DNA of 64,000 nucleotides. It comes from Lonicera japonica (lineage: Eukaryota > Streptophyta > Magnoliopsida > Dipsacales > Caprifoliaceae). Positions within the stretch are counted from its first letter, which is position 1. Each line of letters starts with the position of its first letter. Under the pieces are notes generated by a model. That model did no database searches and was not told the origin of the DNA. It saw only the letters and a program-made list of their open reading frames with translations. Location of the stretch: NCBI GenBank assembly GCA_021464415.1, contig CM038471.1, positions 15,662,422 to 15,726,421 on the forward strand, read 5' to 3'. Positions 42,348 through 53,861 of this stretch are shown here, piece after piece. The position numbers and the translations under genes are program-made.

Positions 42348-44399
42348 TGTAACACTCGGTGTTTTAAACTTTTGAAGATTTTAATTTAAAACCTTAAATT
42401 TTGTATTGAGCACTAACTTTTACATCGATTACTTCTAGAACCCCAAATTAAGTTTCGTCTTTTTTGAGAAGTCATTTATATTTATTAGACTAATTTTGAA
42501 AAGTATCGTTGTAATCGGGAAGTGGAATGAGTTAGTTTGGCCTTTTTTTTATTATTTTTGAGAACATTACATTTTGGTCCAAACTACCAGTTTTTTTTTA
42601 CAAGTTGGTCCAAGCTGACAGCACATTTTTTTTTACATTTTGGTCTACATCGTTTTTGACGAGTTGACCAACTTTGACCATCTTCTTCACTCTTTTAAAC
42701 ACCATTCCTGAACTTTTAGACTAGAGCACAAGCTAATATACTTCTAGAGAGAGAAAGGGTTATTCATTGGTGATTTCTAGCTCAAATTCAAGGATTTTGA
42801 CTCGAAATATCTAATTTCACTACCTTTTCGCGTGGCGAATCCAATTATGGGGTCGGTTTTCTCATTTGGTTGCTGTAGGTGGTCTATTAGGAGCTATATA
42901 TACTTCTGACCAGAGGTTACTAAGGTGGGAACTTCCCTTCATTTCTTCATTATTTGCTTGAAAATTGTTATATGAGTAGTAATACTAGATTTTCGGTACC
43001 AAAATCTTACTTTTCTTTGCATGCATGAGGTCTATACTTGATATAAAAAATCTGAGCATGTTGATAGTTATTATATGAGTTGTTGATGATGAAGTTAAGG
43101 GCTGATCATAGTGCATGTTCGTATTTATGGGTTATTTTGAGATTTTGGTACCGAAATCGCTAGAAACGCCGCTTGCATGTTTAATAATAGAATTTTCATT
43201 AAAATTTATCATATTTAAGAATGTTAATCATCTTAAAATCATATTTAAGTTTGAGGTTAAACATACATGAGGCGTTTGATAAGGTTATTAGCGGGTCTAG
43301 TATTACTTATCTCACTAGTTTTTGCTAAATTGTAGAAATTGAGAAATTTTGAATAAGACAAGTAATATTCATGGTAAATCTGAAAATTTGGACATGTTTT
43401 ATTATTATTGATGGTTTTATTGTTGATCATTTTCGGTATAATGACATGATTATAAAAGAAAACTACTATTATACTAAACTTTAGTGTTAAATGGGCAAAT
43501 TGTGTAATTAATCAAAGAATTGTACTATAGATAAAACTTTATAATTATTTAAGCATGTGATAACATATTATCTAGTGGGTACTATTTTTAAGATCACATG
43601 GGATACACTTGTTGATTTTATAAATATTGACCTGAGCACAACTACTACCTTGTGGTTTGTTGATTATATTGAGGTTGTTGGAACCGGATAAGCACCGGTA
43701 TAAAATTTCTTGAGTTATGTTATTGCACAGACCCATGGTAAAGATGAGGTGCCAAAAATCTGGTTACCAGTGCTCAGGCCTACAGTAAGGTGGGGTGCAT
43801 TTATGAGCATATTATTCCGTCTGGTACCGGTATTAGGTCGAGGAGGAGGAGGTGGTGGTGGATGGACATTTATGCAGTTACCGTGTATGTTACAATTGGA
43901 TAATGATTGACATATATTACGGTATAATAATCGAATTTTCCTTACTAATTAATGGAATCTTGAAAATTCTTGTTAATGAATTCAAGGTAAATTGAATTTC
44001 TTATGTTGTGATATGTCTATGCATTGCATTTCCCTTTCCCTATAATTCCCACTGGGCCAATAGTGGCTCGTTCCCTCATTTTTCTTTCAGGTACACCTCA
44101 TGTTTTGGGTAGAGGTCGTGGTTCAGGTCCGAGTTCTTCTTAGAGTCTTCTCTGATGCCTTTATGGATTTAGTTGTATTAGACTATTTCGTATTTGGATT
44201 GAAATCCAGTTGAGAAGTATTCTATGTAATTGCTATGTTTGTTAACAGGATGGTTTTTCTTGTGTTACGAATACTTCATGCCGAATTCTCGTTGAATTTC
44301 TCTACCTTTGATTAACTCATCGATTGTATACTTTTATTTATTTGCTGTTAATTAAATGCAGCATCCGTTAACACCTGCTTAATTGGGCGGGTTGTTACC
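42348..44399 (+). repeat. 5' LTR of the nested gypsy element
   Basis: About 2,052 bp. From 42762 on it aligns with 54100-55865. It lacks ~148 bp that the 3' copy has at about 55496-55640. The conserved frame at 43710-43910, mirrored at 55033-55230, is LTR sequence with a poly-Gly run, not a gene. Confidence 0.88.
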
Positions 44400-44400
44400 G

Positions 44401-44413
44401 TTGGTATCAGAGG
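44401..44413 (+). other. Primer-binding site of the nested gypsy element
   Basis: TTGGTATCAGAGG, the initiator tRNA-Met type, begins two bases after the LTR end. Confidence 0.85.
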
Positions 44414-44732
44414 TATAGGTTCAATTTTCTTTTCGACCGGGGTACGGGTAATTACGATCACTCTTTTCTTCTAGCGCATGACCGTATCGAGTCGGGAAAT
44501 TTATAGTAACACTACTAGTAGTCACAGGTGACGGATGAATTAAACTATAATTAGCTGTATGCGCAACAGTCGATTATTTTATAAAGCATCTGTCCACTGT
44601 AGCGTATTAGAGTGGCATTTGATGACCCACTATATTATTGATTGAATTTGTTTTGATGTCTTTCTTGGCTGATATCCTCTTTGATTATGATCATTATTGT
44701 GGACTGAACTCTTCTCTTTTGTCTCCTATAGA

Positions 44733-45497
44733 ATGTCGCCTAGACGTTCAACCCGTAACAGGCCTGTTGCTGAATCTCCTACTGGTGAGGGAGAAGGTTC
44801 AGGGAACCATGATAGTAGCCATAGTTTTATGTCCTCTATGAAGAGGATGATGAAGGATTTTATGGGGGAATTAAAGGACGTTATGAAAGCCTCTTCTGGT
44901 TCAGCTGCTGATGCCCGTAGGAATCGTCCTCAAACTGTTAGGAATCCTGATAGTGGAGAACATGATAAGAGTGTATAAGAAGAAGCTATTCAGAATCATG
45001 GGGGAAATCAGGCTAAGTTGCTGAGGTAGTTCAATCGGTTAGAACCTGCTAAGTTTGAGGGGACTAAAGGTCCTGAAGACGCAGAATCGTGGTTGTTTAA
45101 TGTAAACGAGAAACTAGATTTGATCGAAGCTCTTGATGCCTTACGCCCCAGGTTAGTAGCTTCTAAGCTATTCAGGTTTGCCCATTGTTGGTGGAGGATG
45201 CAGAGTATGATGGTGGAGATAAATTCCTGGGAGGTGTTTAGTAGAGAATTCGAGAATCGGTTTATATTCGATGATTACCATATGGAGGATGATTTTGTTC
45301 TTATGGATATGGGTTCCTATGATTTGATTTTGGGTATGGATTGGTTGTCAAAATATCGTGCCATCATAGATTGTTATGTTAAGAAGGTGACCGCTTATCA
45401 TTGGAACCAGACCCTCGTGTTTTATGGAGAAAGGTACGGGTTATACCTGATGATGTACGCGTGTAGGCGAGAACAAAGAAATTACTTGGGTTGGTAG
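44733..45497 (+). pseudogene. gag-protease remnant of the nested gypsy element
   Basis: It starts MSPRRSTRNRP, like many gypsy gag starts. Stops interrupt it at about 44976 and 45028; then come FEGTKGPEDAESWL and WWRMQ..WEVFSREFENRF of the capsid domain. Directly after this a protease tail appears (GSYDLILGMDWLSKYRAIIDC), so the rest of gag, the zinc knuckle and the protease active site have been deleted in frame. The result is a short fused frame with no functional domain. Confidence 0.8.
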
Positions 45498-46235
45498 TGT
45501 AGTATAGTCTCTGATGAATCTCCCAAGTTATCTCTTGCTGTTATACCCATTGTTAACGAGTTTCTCGATGTCTTTCCTGATGAATTACCCGGTTTACCAC
45601 CCCACCGCGAGGTTGATTTCTTTATAGATCTTGCTCTAGGGGCTGAACCAGTTTCTATAGCTCCTGCCGAGCTAAAGAAATTACGTACATAGCTAGATGA
45701 TCTTTTAGCCAATGAATTCATTCGTCCCAGTACCTCTCCATGGGGGGCCTTTATTTTATTTGCCAAGAAGGCAGATGGTTCTCTTCGTATGTGTGTCGAC
45801 TATCTTGAACTGAATCGTCTTACCATCAAGAACAAGTACCCACTTCCAAGCATTGATGACCTGTTCGACCAGTTACAAGGTGCATCCTTTTTCTCAAAGA
45901 TTGATCTTCAGTCTGGTTATCATCAGTTGAGGATCAGAGGGGAATATATTCCTAAAACCACTTTTCGTACTCGTTATGGGCATTTTGAATTCTTAGTTAT
46001 GACATTTGGGTTAACTAATGCTTCGGTAGGTTTTATGGACTTGATGCAGAGAATCTTCCGGCCGTATGTCTATCAATTTGTTGTGGTTTTCGTTGACGAC
46101 ATCCTCATCTATTCACGCTCTGAGATAGAACACGTTAACCATCTTATAGTAGCATTGCAATAGCTTCGTGAGCACCAGCTATATGCTAAGTTCTCCAAAT
46201 CTGAGAGGTAAGACGATTCAGTTCACGCTCTGAGT
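45498..46235 (+). pseudogene. Reverse transcriptase of the nested gypsy element
   Basis: Frame-consistent from LDVFPDELPGLPP to LREHQLYAKFSK, with [49 protein letters not shown] and the active site [13 protein letters not shown]. The two catalytic Asp are present. A TAG near 45689 and another near 46161 interrupt it, and it breaks off after KFSKSER with a small deletion. Confidence 0.85.
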
Positions 46236-46860
46236 TTCTGTTGATCCGGCTAAGGTTGAAGCTGTGTCGAGTTGGAAGCGACCTACTAGTGTTATCGAAA
46301 TTCGAAGTTTCCTTGGACTAGCGGGTTATTATCGCCGTTTCATCTAAGATTTTTCAAAGATTGCCTCTTCTCTTACTCGTCTTACTAAAAAAGGAGTTCC
46401 GTTCATTTGGGATGAATATTGTGAATATACTTTCAATGAGCTTAAGCATCGTCTTACATCCGCTCCCCTGTACTCGCTTTTCCACAAAAGGGTTTAGGTT
46501 ATGTCATTTACTGCGATGCATCTCGTTTGGGATTAGGTTGTGTGCTCATGTAGTTAGACCACGTCATTGCTTATGCATCAATACAGCTTAAGATTCACGA
46601 AAAGAATTATTCGACGCATGACCTAGAATTGGCAGTAGTAGTGTTCGCTTTGAAGATCTGGCGACACTATTTATATGGCGAGACATTCGAAATCTTTTCT
46701 GATCACAAAAGCTTAAAATACATCTTCACTCAGAAAGATATGAATCTGAGACAACGTCGATGGATGGAATACTTGGAAGACTATAATTTCACTATACAGT
46801 ACCACATGGGAAAGGCTAATGTGGTGGCAGATGTTTTGAGTAGAAAGTCTCAAGGCTCAA
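46236..46860 (+). pseudogene. RNase H of the nested gypsy element
   Basis: [31 protein letters not shown], a stop, then [52 protein letters not shown] and VADVLSRKS (several frames). The acidic positions of RNase H are visible. Frameshifts occur near 46480 and stops near 46346 and 46551. Confidence 0.82.
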
Positions 46861-48037
46861 TTTTCGCTTTGAGGTGCCGCGAATGGAGACTCCACCAAGA
46901 GTTGCAAAAGTATGACTTGGTAGTGAATCGGAGAAATAACATGGCGTTCTTGTCTACGATTGTTGCCAAGCTAGTAATGGTGAGTCGGGTGATTGAAAGC
47001 CAAGGGCAAGATGAAGATCTAGTATGGTGCCGTAACCGGATGTTATCCGGCGAGTACATTGATAACATCACCATTGGGCACGATGGTGGCATAAGATATA
47101 AAAGGAAGTTAGTAGTACCCAATATAATGTAGAGTTACAGCAAGCTGTGTTAGCTGAGGCCCATAATTTGGAATTTTCGATTCATGCAGGAGGAACCAAG
47201 ATGTGCCATGACTTGAAGATAATGTATTAGTGGTCAGGAATGAAGAAAGATGTGGCAAAGTGCCTCTCTTGTCAAAAGATCAGGATCGAACATCAGAAAC
47301 CCTCAGGTCAATTACAGCCTTTGCATCAGATTGAGATCCACGGTTTACATCAAATTTTTGGATAGCTTTGCAAAGGAGTCTGGGAACCCAGTTGGACTTC
47401 AACATGGGATACCATCCGCAAACTGATGGACAATCTGAATGAACCATTTAGATATTGGAGGATATGTTAAGAGCCTGTGTGTTGGATTTTCGAGAAAATT
47501 GGGATGAGTATCTTCCGTTAGCTGAATTTGCTTATTATAATAGTTTCCAGTTAAGTATTGGAATGGCGCCGTTCGAGGCCTTGTATGGCAGACCTTGTAG
47601 ATCTCCGATATGTAGGCTAGAAGCAGAGAATCGTCACTCTTGGGACCACAACTGGTTCAAGAGACTACGAAAAATATAAAGTTGATTAAACAAAAACTTT
47701 AAACCACCCAAAGTCGTCAGAAATCGTATGCTAATGTGAGGAGAAAACCCTTAGAATTTGAAGTTGATGATTATGTATTCCTAAAAGTGAAGCCCCGTTA
47801 TAGTATCGTCTGTTTCAAGAACAAGGGTAAATTGGCTCCCAGATACATCGGACCCTACAGAATCATTGAAAAGTTAGGGACTGTGGCTTACCGTTTAGAA
47901 CTTCCTCCAGAACTCGAACGTATCCATAATGTGTTTCACGTATCCATGCTTTGCCGGTATGTTCCTGACCCTTCTCATGTTTTACCGGTTAAGGATATTG
48001 AGATTGATGAGAGCAGTATGTATGAGACCTATCTGGT
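46861..48037 (+). pseudogene. Integrase of the nested gypsy element, core deleted
   Basis: An open N-terminal stretch (to 47132) ends in a stop. The zinc-finger part is badly broken, then the sequence jumps from HQKPSGQLQPL to DPRFTSNFW, so the region that should hold the first two catalytic Asp is missing. [24 protein letters not shown] and FEALYGRPCRSP follow with two C-to-T type stops. The C-terminal frame from 47736 has the GPY/F-like RYIGPYRIIEK and ERIHNVFHVSML..YVPDPSHVL. It is cut at 48037 by the minus-strand element. Confidence 0.85.
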
Positions 48038-48705
48038 TGACGCGAACCCAGATCGTCTTTCCTAGCCAGGCTAATGGATCCTCAACCCTTGAACTACAAA
48101 CGTAGCAAGAACCTTGGAATACGTCGAAAAGATGGAAGATGGAACCTCAACCCAACGCTTAAAGAAGCGCGAACCTCGGTATAATGAATGACGCCACAAT
48201 CTAGTGTGATTGCTAGATTGATAAGTCAAGAACAATTGAATTTACTCAATTCAACATGTTCAACATGCTCTTTAAGAACACAAAGAGAAAGCTCTCAATT
48301 TAATTAATCATCAAAACTTAATTAATAAAACAATAATGTGCCTCCTTTAAATAGGAGTAAACAAAGCCTTAATCCTAATTCAAAAAGGAAACTATTTCCT
48401 ACTTAGAAAAGGAAAATAATAACTCCTAGAATATTCCTAACACAATAAGGAAAATAATAATAAATAATAAGGAAACTTATTCAAAAAGGAAACTACTAAT
48501 CTAATTCCTAATTGAATAATAAAATAAGACAACTAAAATAAACTCCTAAAAAATTAAGGAAATAATATAGGAGTCTTGAAATTCTAGGGAATTCCTTTTG
48601 AATTTCCATGCTCTATCCTTATAATTCATCATTTATGGATCATCATTTAGAATGCCACAAACCACCATGGTTGAATAGAAATTGAAGCTAGACCGGATCA
48701 TATCA
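48038..48705 (-). repeat. 3' LTR of the composite element
   Basis: On the minus strand it starts TGATATGATCC after a GAAGAAGAGGGG polypurine tract and ends GCGTCA. The U3 TATA box reads TATTTAAA (48346-48353). It is the same length as the partner at 53194. Confidence 0.85.
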
Positions 48706-48722
48706 TACCCCTCTTCTTCAAG
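48706..48722 (-). other. Polypurine tract of the composite element
   Basis: The minus strand reads TGAAGAAGAGGGGTATG just before the LTR start. It overlaps the end of the tail ORF. Confidence 0.7.
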
Positions 48723-49425
48723 AAGATCCGTCCTCGAATCTTTGCTAAGCATTGCTTGATTCAACCCACATCTACCAGTTTGTTGCTTGGCCTTCTTTGA
48801 CAAACGGAATTCATCGAACTTGAGGCTATGCTTCAACTCGATCATCTTTAGTTCATTGAAGAAATTTCCGAGCTGATGTTTCGAATGGAAATCATACTTG
48901 TCCACGCCAATGAAGTCTACATGCTCCACATCATCAACTTTCAACTCCGGTTCTTTGGCTAGAATCTCTTCTCTTTCCTTTGCAAAGATCCTCCCCGCTT
49001 CCATGGCTGCCTTAGAAATCCTTTGCTTTTCGCTGCAACTAACCTCCATATTCTTTTCGAACCATGCAAACTCTACGGCTGCCATGCAATTCAATTTCTC
49101 CACTACGACCTGCTTACCAACACCTTGCTCTAAAGTTTGCTCTTCATGTTCTAAGTCAACTTTTCCTTGGTGTTGATCTCCAGTTCCCTGCAAATAAGAC
49201 ACAACAGACATAGGCAACACAGGATTAAGATTGTTAGTATTTGAAAATACTTCCTCCGATTCGCTCTTTTTTGCCTCAATCGCCCTCACTTCACTCAAGT
49301 CTTTTTCAAACTCATTCTCGCTAAAGATCACTGAATTTTCTTTTTCTCTCTCTTTTACCTCAGTCTCTTTTATTTTCCTTTCACACTTTTTCTTTTCCTC
49401 AGCCTCATTACTCTCTTTTATTTTT
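48706..49425 (-). pseudogene. C-terminal tail domain of the composite element
   Basis: The minus frame runs from a Lys/Glu-rich lead (KKKCERKIKETEVKEREKE) through a Ser/Glu-rich linker to a conserved-looking block (VDFIGVDKYDFHSKHQL, FFNELKMIELKHSLKFDEF, CGLNQAMLSKDSRTDLLEE). It ends at the polypurine tract, where such polyproteins usually end. The frame stays open upstream into LTR sequence (to 49640), but that part is readthrough of R-U5. The catalytic domains that should precede it are missing. I do not assign a molecular function. Confidence 0.5.
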
Positions 49426-49437
49426 CTTTGATACCAA
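49426..49437 (-). other. Second primer-binding-site copy in the composite element
   Basis: The minus strand reads TTGGTATCAAAG right after an R-U5 end (..GATCGCATCA). It leads straight into the tail domain with no leader or gag. Confidence 0.75.
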
Positions 49438-49720
49438 TGATGCGATCTCGGATCGTCTTTTCTACCAGTTTGATGGATCCTCAACCCGTAGTCTATAAAT
49501 AGACTCGAACCTTGGAAAACGTCGAAGAGATGGAAGGCGGAAACCTCAACCCAACCCTTGATAACAAGAATCGAACCTTGGTATAAGTCGAATGACGCCA
49601 CAATCAATTGATGGGGAATTGATTGATAAGTCAAGAACAATACGAATTAAAAATTAATTCAAAACTGTTCAACAAGTTCTTAAGAACTTAAAGGAGCAAC
49701 ACTCAAATTCGTAATTAATC
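49438..49720 (-). repeat. R-U5 fragment C (LTR without U3)
   Basis: Aligns with the R-U5 half of the full LTRs (TTGAGTGTTGCTCC..., GGCGTCATTCG, GGTTGAGGATCCATC). It begins at about 49711-49720, where gag sequence stops, with TGATTAATTA shared by both sides. Confidence 0.75.
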
Positions 49721-50538
49721 ACCTTAGCAATTTCTCGATTCAACCCACTCAAGAACCGCGCCATGGTTTGCTCTCTATCCTCATCAACCTTGGCCCGAAT
49801 CATGGCCACTTCCATTTCTTTGTAGTATTTGTCAACACTACGGTTTCCTTGCGTAAGCCCCTGCAATTTTTGGTACAAGTCCCGATAATAGTGATCGGGT
49901 ACAAACCGCTTCTTCATCAACCGCTTCATCTCATCCCAAGTCGCAACTGGACCTTCATCACTACGCCTTCGCTCTGTCATCAAGCGATCCCACCAAACAA
50001 GTGCATAATCGGAAAATTCGATAGCCGCCAATTTTACTTTCTTCGATTCGGAGTAGTTATGGCAAGCAAACACCAATTCTACTTTCTTGACCCACTCAAG
50101 ATAGGCCTCGGGGTCGTTCTTGCCTTGGAAGGATGGAATCTTCATTTTGATCCCATTCATGCTATTATCCTCCTGATTAAGTCCCCCATTAAATCGTCTA
50201 CCATTCCGTCTGTTAGCGATTACCGAATCAACATCGCTAGCCCCATCGTCTTGGCCATCCCGGTAATAGTTATCAAAATTATACTCAGCCCTCCTATCTC
50301 TAGGCTGCGGCCTTCCACTTCTTTGAGAACTATGGGATTGGCCAGGTTGCTCAAGTTGGGAACTCTCAACTTTATCTACCTTTACCCACATTCGCTTCAT
50401 CTCACTGCTCATCTCCTCTACTTGCTCCTTGAAGCTACCCAACTCTTCTCTTAGCATTTTTCGTAAGTGAAGCGCCATCGCTTCTTGGTACAATTTCGGA
50501 TCGAAAATAGGGCGATCCCCTTCATTACCACTAGACAT
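49712..50538 (-). pseudogene. Chromovirus-like gag (3' truncated)
   Basis: It starts at the ATG at 50536-50538 (MSSGNEGDRPIFDPKLYQEA). A coiled-coil-like stretch is followed by the Retrotrans_gag core KIPSFQGKNDPEAYLEWVKKVELVF, FSDYALVWWDRL, WDEMKRLMKKRFVPDHYYRDL, QGNRSVDKYYKEMEVAMIRA and ARFLSGLNREIAKVI. It then switches at about 49712 into LTR R sequence and soon stops. The capsid domain looks intact over about 275 codons; the zinc knuckle is lost. The plus-strand ORF at 49768-50454 is its shadow. Confidence 0.85.
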
Positions 50539-51189
50539 AATTGCTGCAAAACAGAGGTTAGCACAAATAAAGAATATAGATTTCCTCGCTGCACTCCCTC
50601 ACATGTTTCGCTCAAGAATAATGTCACTCTTGATGATTATTTTTTTGCTCGCGTTTAGCACACAAATATTGGTAACCTCACTGATGCACCTTTGGAACTT
50701 TGACAAACAAGTTGAATAATCTGAATTTACCGCACGTACTTAACAATCAATCGCACACCCAACAATCAGGGTGGAAGTATTCCACAATACCCAAGGCTCA
50801 AGAAACAAGAATCCCCAATAAATATGGACACGATAAGAGGCGAAAAAGGACGAAAAATAGGTGCGAAAATTGGTCTTGGGGTAAACTGATTTTTGTAATC
50901 CTTGGAACCTATATAACCCAAGGCCAAAGAGAAATAGTTACGAATTCCGGAAAATTTTGTACTCTTTTTTTTCTTTCTTAAATTAGGGTTCTTATTTTCG
51001 ATTAAAAAAAAAATTGATCTAGATCCAATTCGTATCTGTTCTTGTCGAAAAATCTGTTGGGACCTTAAATTGCTAAATTGCTTTAAAAAAAAACAGATAC
51101 ACACGAAACCCGCAAACACAACGAATTGGTTGTGCGAACCTCGACACAGATACACACGAAAACCGTAGCAAATTAATAAACTTGGACCG
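50539..51189 (-). other. Leader of the gag module
   Basis: The stretch before gag ends in CTCTGTTTTGCAGCAATTATG. The protease module has an equivalent leader end (CTTTATTTTGCAGCGAGAATG at about 52255-52275). The shared TTTGCAG before the start codon resembles a 3' splice site. GTGTGTATCTGT is duplicated at about 51085 and 51150. No primer-binding site is visible. Confidence 0.55.
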
Positions 51190-51448
51190 TTTCTACAATT
51201 AGATTTGAATGGCACCGCGACCTGTTGCTTATAAAGAAGCAAGAATCTTGGTATATAAGGATAGATGGATTGATGGACACCGCGACCCAACACCTATAGA
51301 AAGATGCGAACCTTGGTATACGCGAATGACGCCACAATTGATGATGGTGAATTAATTGATAAGTCGAATGAACATTACGGACAAACCGAATTTGTTCAAC
51401 ATGTTCTAAAAGAACAAAGGAGAAAAGCTCTCACAATTTTATTAATCC
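51190..51448 (-). repeat. R-U5 fragment B (LTR without U3)
   Basis: Aligns with R-U5 of the full LTRs (GAGAGCTTTTCTCC, TTGTTCAACATGTT, GTGGCGTCATTCGCG). It begins where the protease frame ends, at GGATTAATAAAATTG. A ~60-bp block with CACCGCGACC is duplicated within it (about 51212-51300). Confidence 0.75.
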
Positions 51449-52255
51449 ATAGCTCTCTTTCCTTTCCACTCCTTCACCACTTTTCTCTTGTTTTCGCTCA
51501 CTCTCTCTCTTTTGATCACTCTCCTTTTGTAACTTCACTTGATCTTCATAAGCTTGCTTTGGTGGCAATGGAACAAGAGCAATGTTTCTCTCATTCATCT
51601 TGAAAGAGTATTTATTGGAAACGCCATTGTAATTGACTTGCCTATCAAGCTGCCATTGTCGACCCAAAATCATGTGGCCGGCTTGCATTGGAACCACATC
51701 GCATAAAACTTCATCCTTGTACTTCCCAATGGTAAGAGAAATAAGCACTTGCTCGTTCACCCTTATCACTCCATTGTCATTCAACCATTGTAACTTATAA
51801 GGACATGGGTGCTTGAACGTAGGCAGTTTCAACTTCTCAATCATTGTTGTGCTAGCAAAGTTTGAGTAAACTCCCCCATCAATTATCAAACTACACACCC
51901 TCTCTTGCACGAGGCATCTAGTTCGAAATATATTCGTTCGCACACTTGGGTCACCACATTCAGCCAGTAATTCACCTTCTACGGCATGCTTTTCAATTTG
52001 GTTTGGCACAAAACTTTTCCTCCTCTTAAATTGCTCACAAGTTTTGGAAAACAATTCGTTAAACTTAGAACAATCCTCATTATCAAACAAGGAAGCCTTT
52101 TTCGTGCTATTACCCAAATTTTGTTTTCTCCTTTCCCCATTAGGAGTTTCACTTAACAGTCTGCGCCGTCTAATTTCTAGATTTCTTAGTCGCGCGCTAT
52201 CATCTTTTAACTCCTAATCACGCCAACTTTGCTCAAAATTAAAGTAACTTGACAT
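51434..52255 (-). pseudogene. gag start joined to aspartic protease (composite element)
   Basis: An ATG at 52253-52255 opens MSSYFNFEQSW, which meets a TAG within about 15 codons. An open frame from 52117 then gives a protease: AVEGELLAECGD, CSLIIDGGVYSNFASTTMIEKL (Asp in IIDGG at the active-site position; the usual Ser/Thr is replaced by Gly), VLCDVVPMQAGHMILGRQWQLDR, and a Lys/Glu-rich linker. Most of gag is missing between start and protease. The frame ends after running into LTR R sequence. The plus-strand ORF at 51304-51603 is a shadow. Confidence 0.8.
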
Positions 52256-52275
52256 TCTCGCTGCAAAATAAAGAT

Positions 52276-53180
52276 TAGTGCAAATAAAGAAATAAAAGTT
52301 TCCTCACGCACTCCCTTACGTGTATCACTCAAGTATCACACAATTTTTATTTTTATTCCTCTCGTGTTTGTCACTCCAGTAATAATAAACCTCACAATTT
52401 TCTCTTTGGAACTCCAAAACACGTTGAATAATATGAATATCACAAGCCCTCAACAACCAATCGCACACCCACAATTAAATTGGACGCATTCAAAAAGAGT
52501 AAATTACCAAGGATTTAAAGAAACCAATTTCTAGCAATATTAAGAGCCAAACGAATTTTTAGAATTGCTAGAGTATGCAAGAAGAATTTGAAAACAATGG
52601 CAACAAACAAATCCCTAATTTAATGCAAATCAAATATCCTATGACTTTCTAGATTTTTCTGAATCAAACGGAATTTATATGGACCAAAATCACAGGATTA
52701 AAAACCCAACAAGAAGTGTCAATGAATAATCTAGGGTTTTAACAATGAGCTCAACTAAAGATCATAACTCTAGCAAGAATGAATTTCAAATCAAATACTA
52801 GGATGCTAGAATTATCAATCAACAAATAGAATAGAAACCCTACCAATAACCAAAAATCGATACTAGGGTTCTTCCAACAAAGAAAATCTAATTTTTTTTT
52901 TCAGAAAACACTGTTCACGCGAAATCACTGTTCATCGCCCACTGTTCATCACTGTTCATCGCGATTACTGTTCACGCAACTGTTCATCACTGTTCACGGT
53001 TACTGTTCATGCGCACTGTTCACGGCACTGTTCAATTTTTTATTTTTTTTTAGAATCTATAAACCCTAAGACAATTTTTTTTGAATAAGATTAACAAGAA
53101 TGAAGGCCTAGGGTTTCAAGAATCTACTATGAAATTGAAAGAATAAGAAACTAAGATAGAAAACCTGGATAGAAAAGTTT
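52276..53180 (-). other. Leader of the protease module
   Basis: Noncoding leader between primer-binding site and start codon. It contains the ACTGTTCA repeat cluster at 52908-53036. Confidence 0.6.
52908..53036. repeat. Ten ACTGTTCA octamers in the leader
   Basis: ACTGTTCA occurs ten times at irregular 9-17-base spacing, usually followed by AT, ACG or TCG. On the sense (minus) strand the octamer is TGAACAGT. Confidence 0.85.
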
Positions 53181-53193
53181 CCTCTGATACCAA
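53181..53193 (-). other. Primer-binding site of the composite element
   Basis: The minus strand reads TTGGTATCAGAGG immediately after the LTR end GCGTCA. Confidence 0.88.
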
Positions 53194-53861
53194 TGACGCG
53201 AACCCGGATCGTCTTTCCTAGCCAGGCTAATGGATCCTCAACCCTTGAACTACAAACGTAGCAAGAACCTTGGAATACGTCGAAAAGATGGAAGATGGAA
53301 CCTCAACCCAACGCTTAAAGAAGCGCGAACCTCGGTATAATGAATGACGCCACAATCTAGTGTGATTGCTAGATTGATAAGTCAAGAACAATTGAATTTA
53401 CTCAATTCAACATGTTCAACATGCTCTTTAAGAACACAAAGAGAAAGCTCTCAATTTAATTAATCATCAAAACTTAATTAATAAAACAATAATGTGCCTC
53501 CTTTGAATAGGAGTAAACAAAGCCTTAATCCTAATTCAAAAAGGAAACTGTTTCCTACTTAGAAAAGGAAAATAATAACTCCTAGAATATTCCTAACACA
53601 ATAAGGAAAATAATAATAAATAATAAGGAAACTTATTCAAAAAGGAAACTACTAATCTAATTCCTAATTGAATAATAAAATAAGACAACTAAAATAAACT
53701 CCTAAAAAATTAAGGAAATAATATAGGAGTCTTGAAATTCTAGGGAATTCCTTTTGAATTTCCATGCTCTATCCTTATAATTCATCATGTATGGATCATC
53801 ATTTAGAATGCCACAAACCACCATGGTTGAATAGAAATTGAAGCTAGACCGGATCATATCA
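53194..53861 (-). repeat. 5' LTR of the composite element
   Basis: 668 bp, near-identical to 48038-48705. One difference falls in the TATA box: TATTCAAA here against TATTTAAA in the 3' copy. Confidence 0.85.

Noticed and set aside
43710..43910. ORF conserved also at 55033-55230
   Set aside because: Conservation is explained by the two LTRs of one element; the frame has a poly-Gly run and no domain.
48898..49431. Ser-rich plus-strand ORFs
   Set aside because: Shadows of the Lys/Glu-rich minus-strand tail of the composite element.
49768..50454. 228-codon plus-strand ORF
   Set aside because: It is the complementary shadow of the gag frame on the minus strand, which has clear gag motifs.
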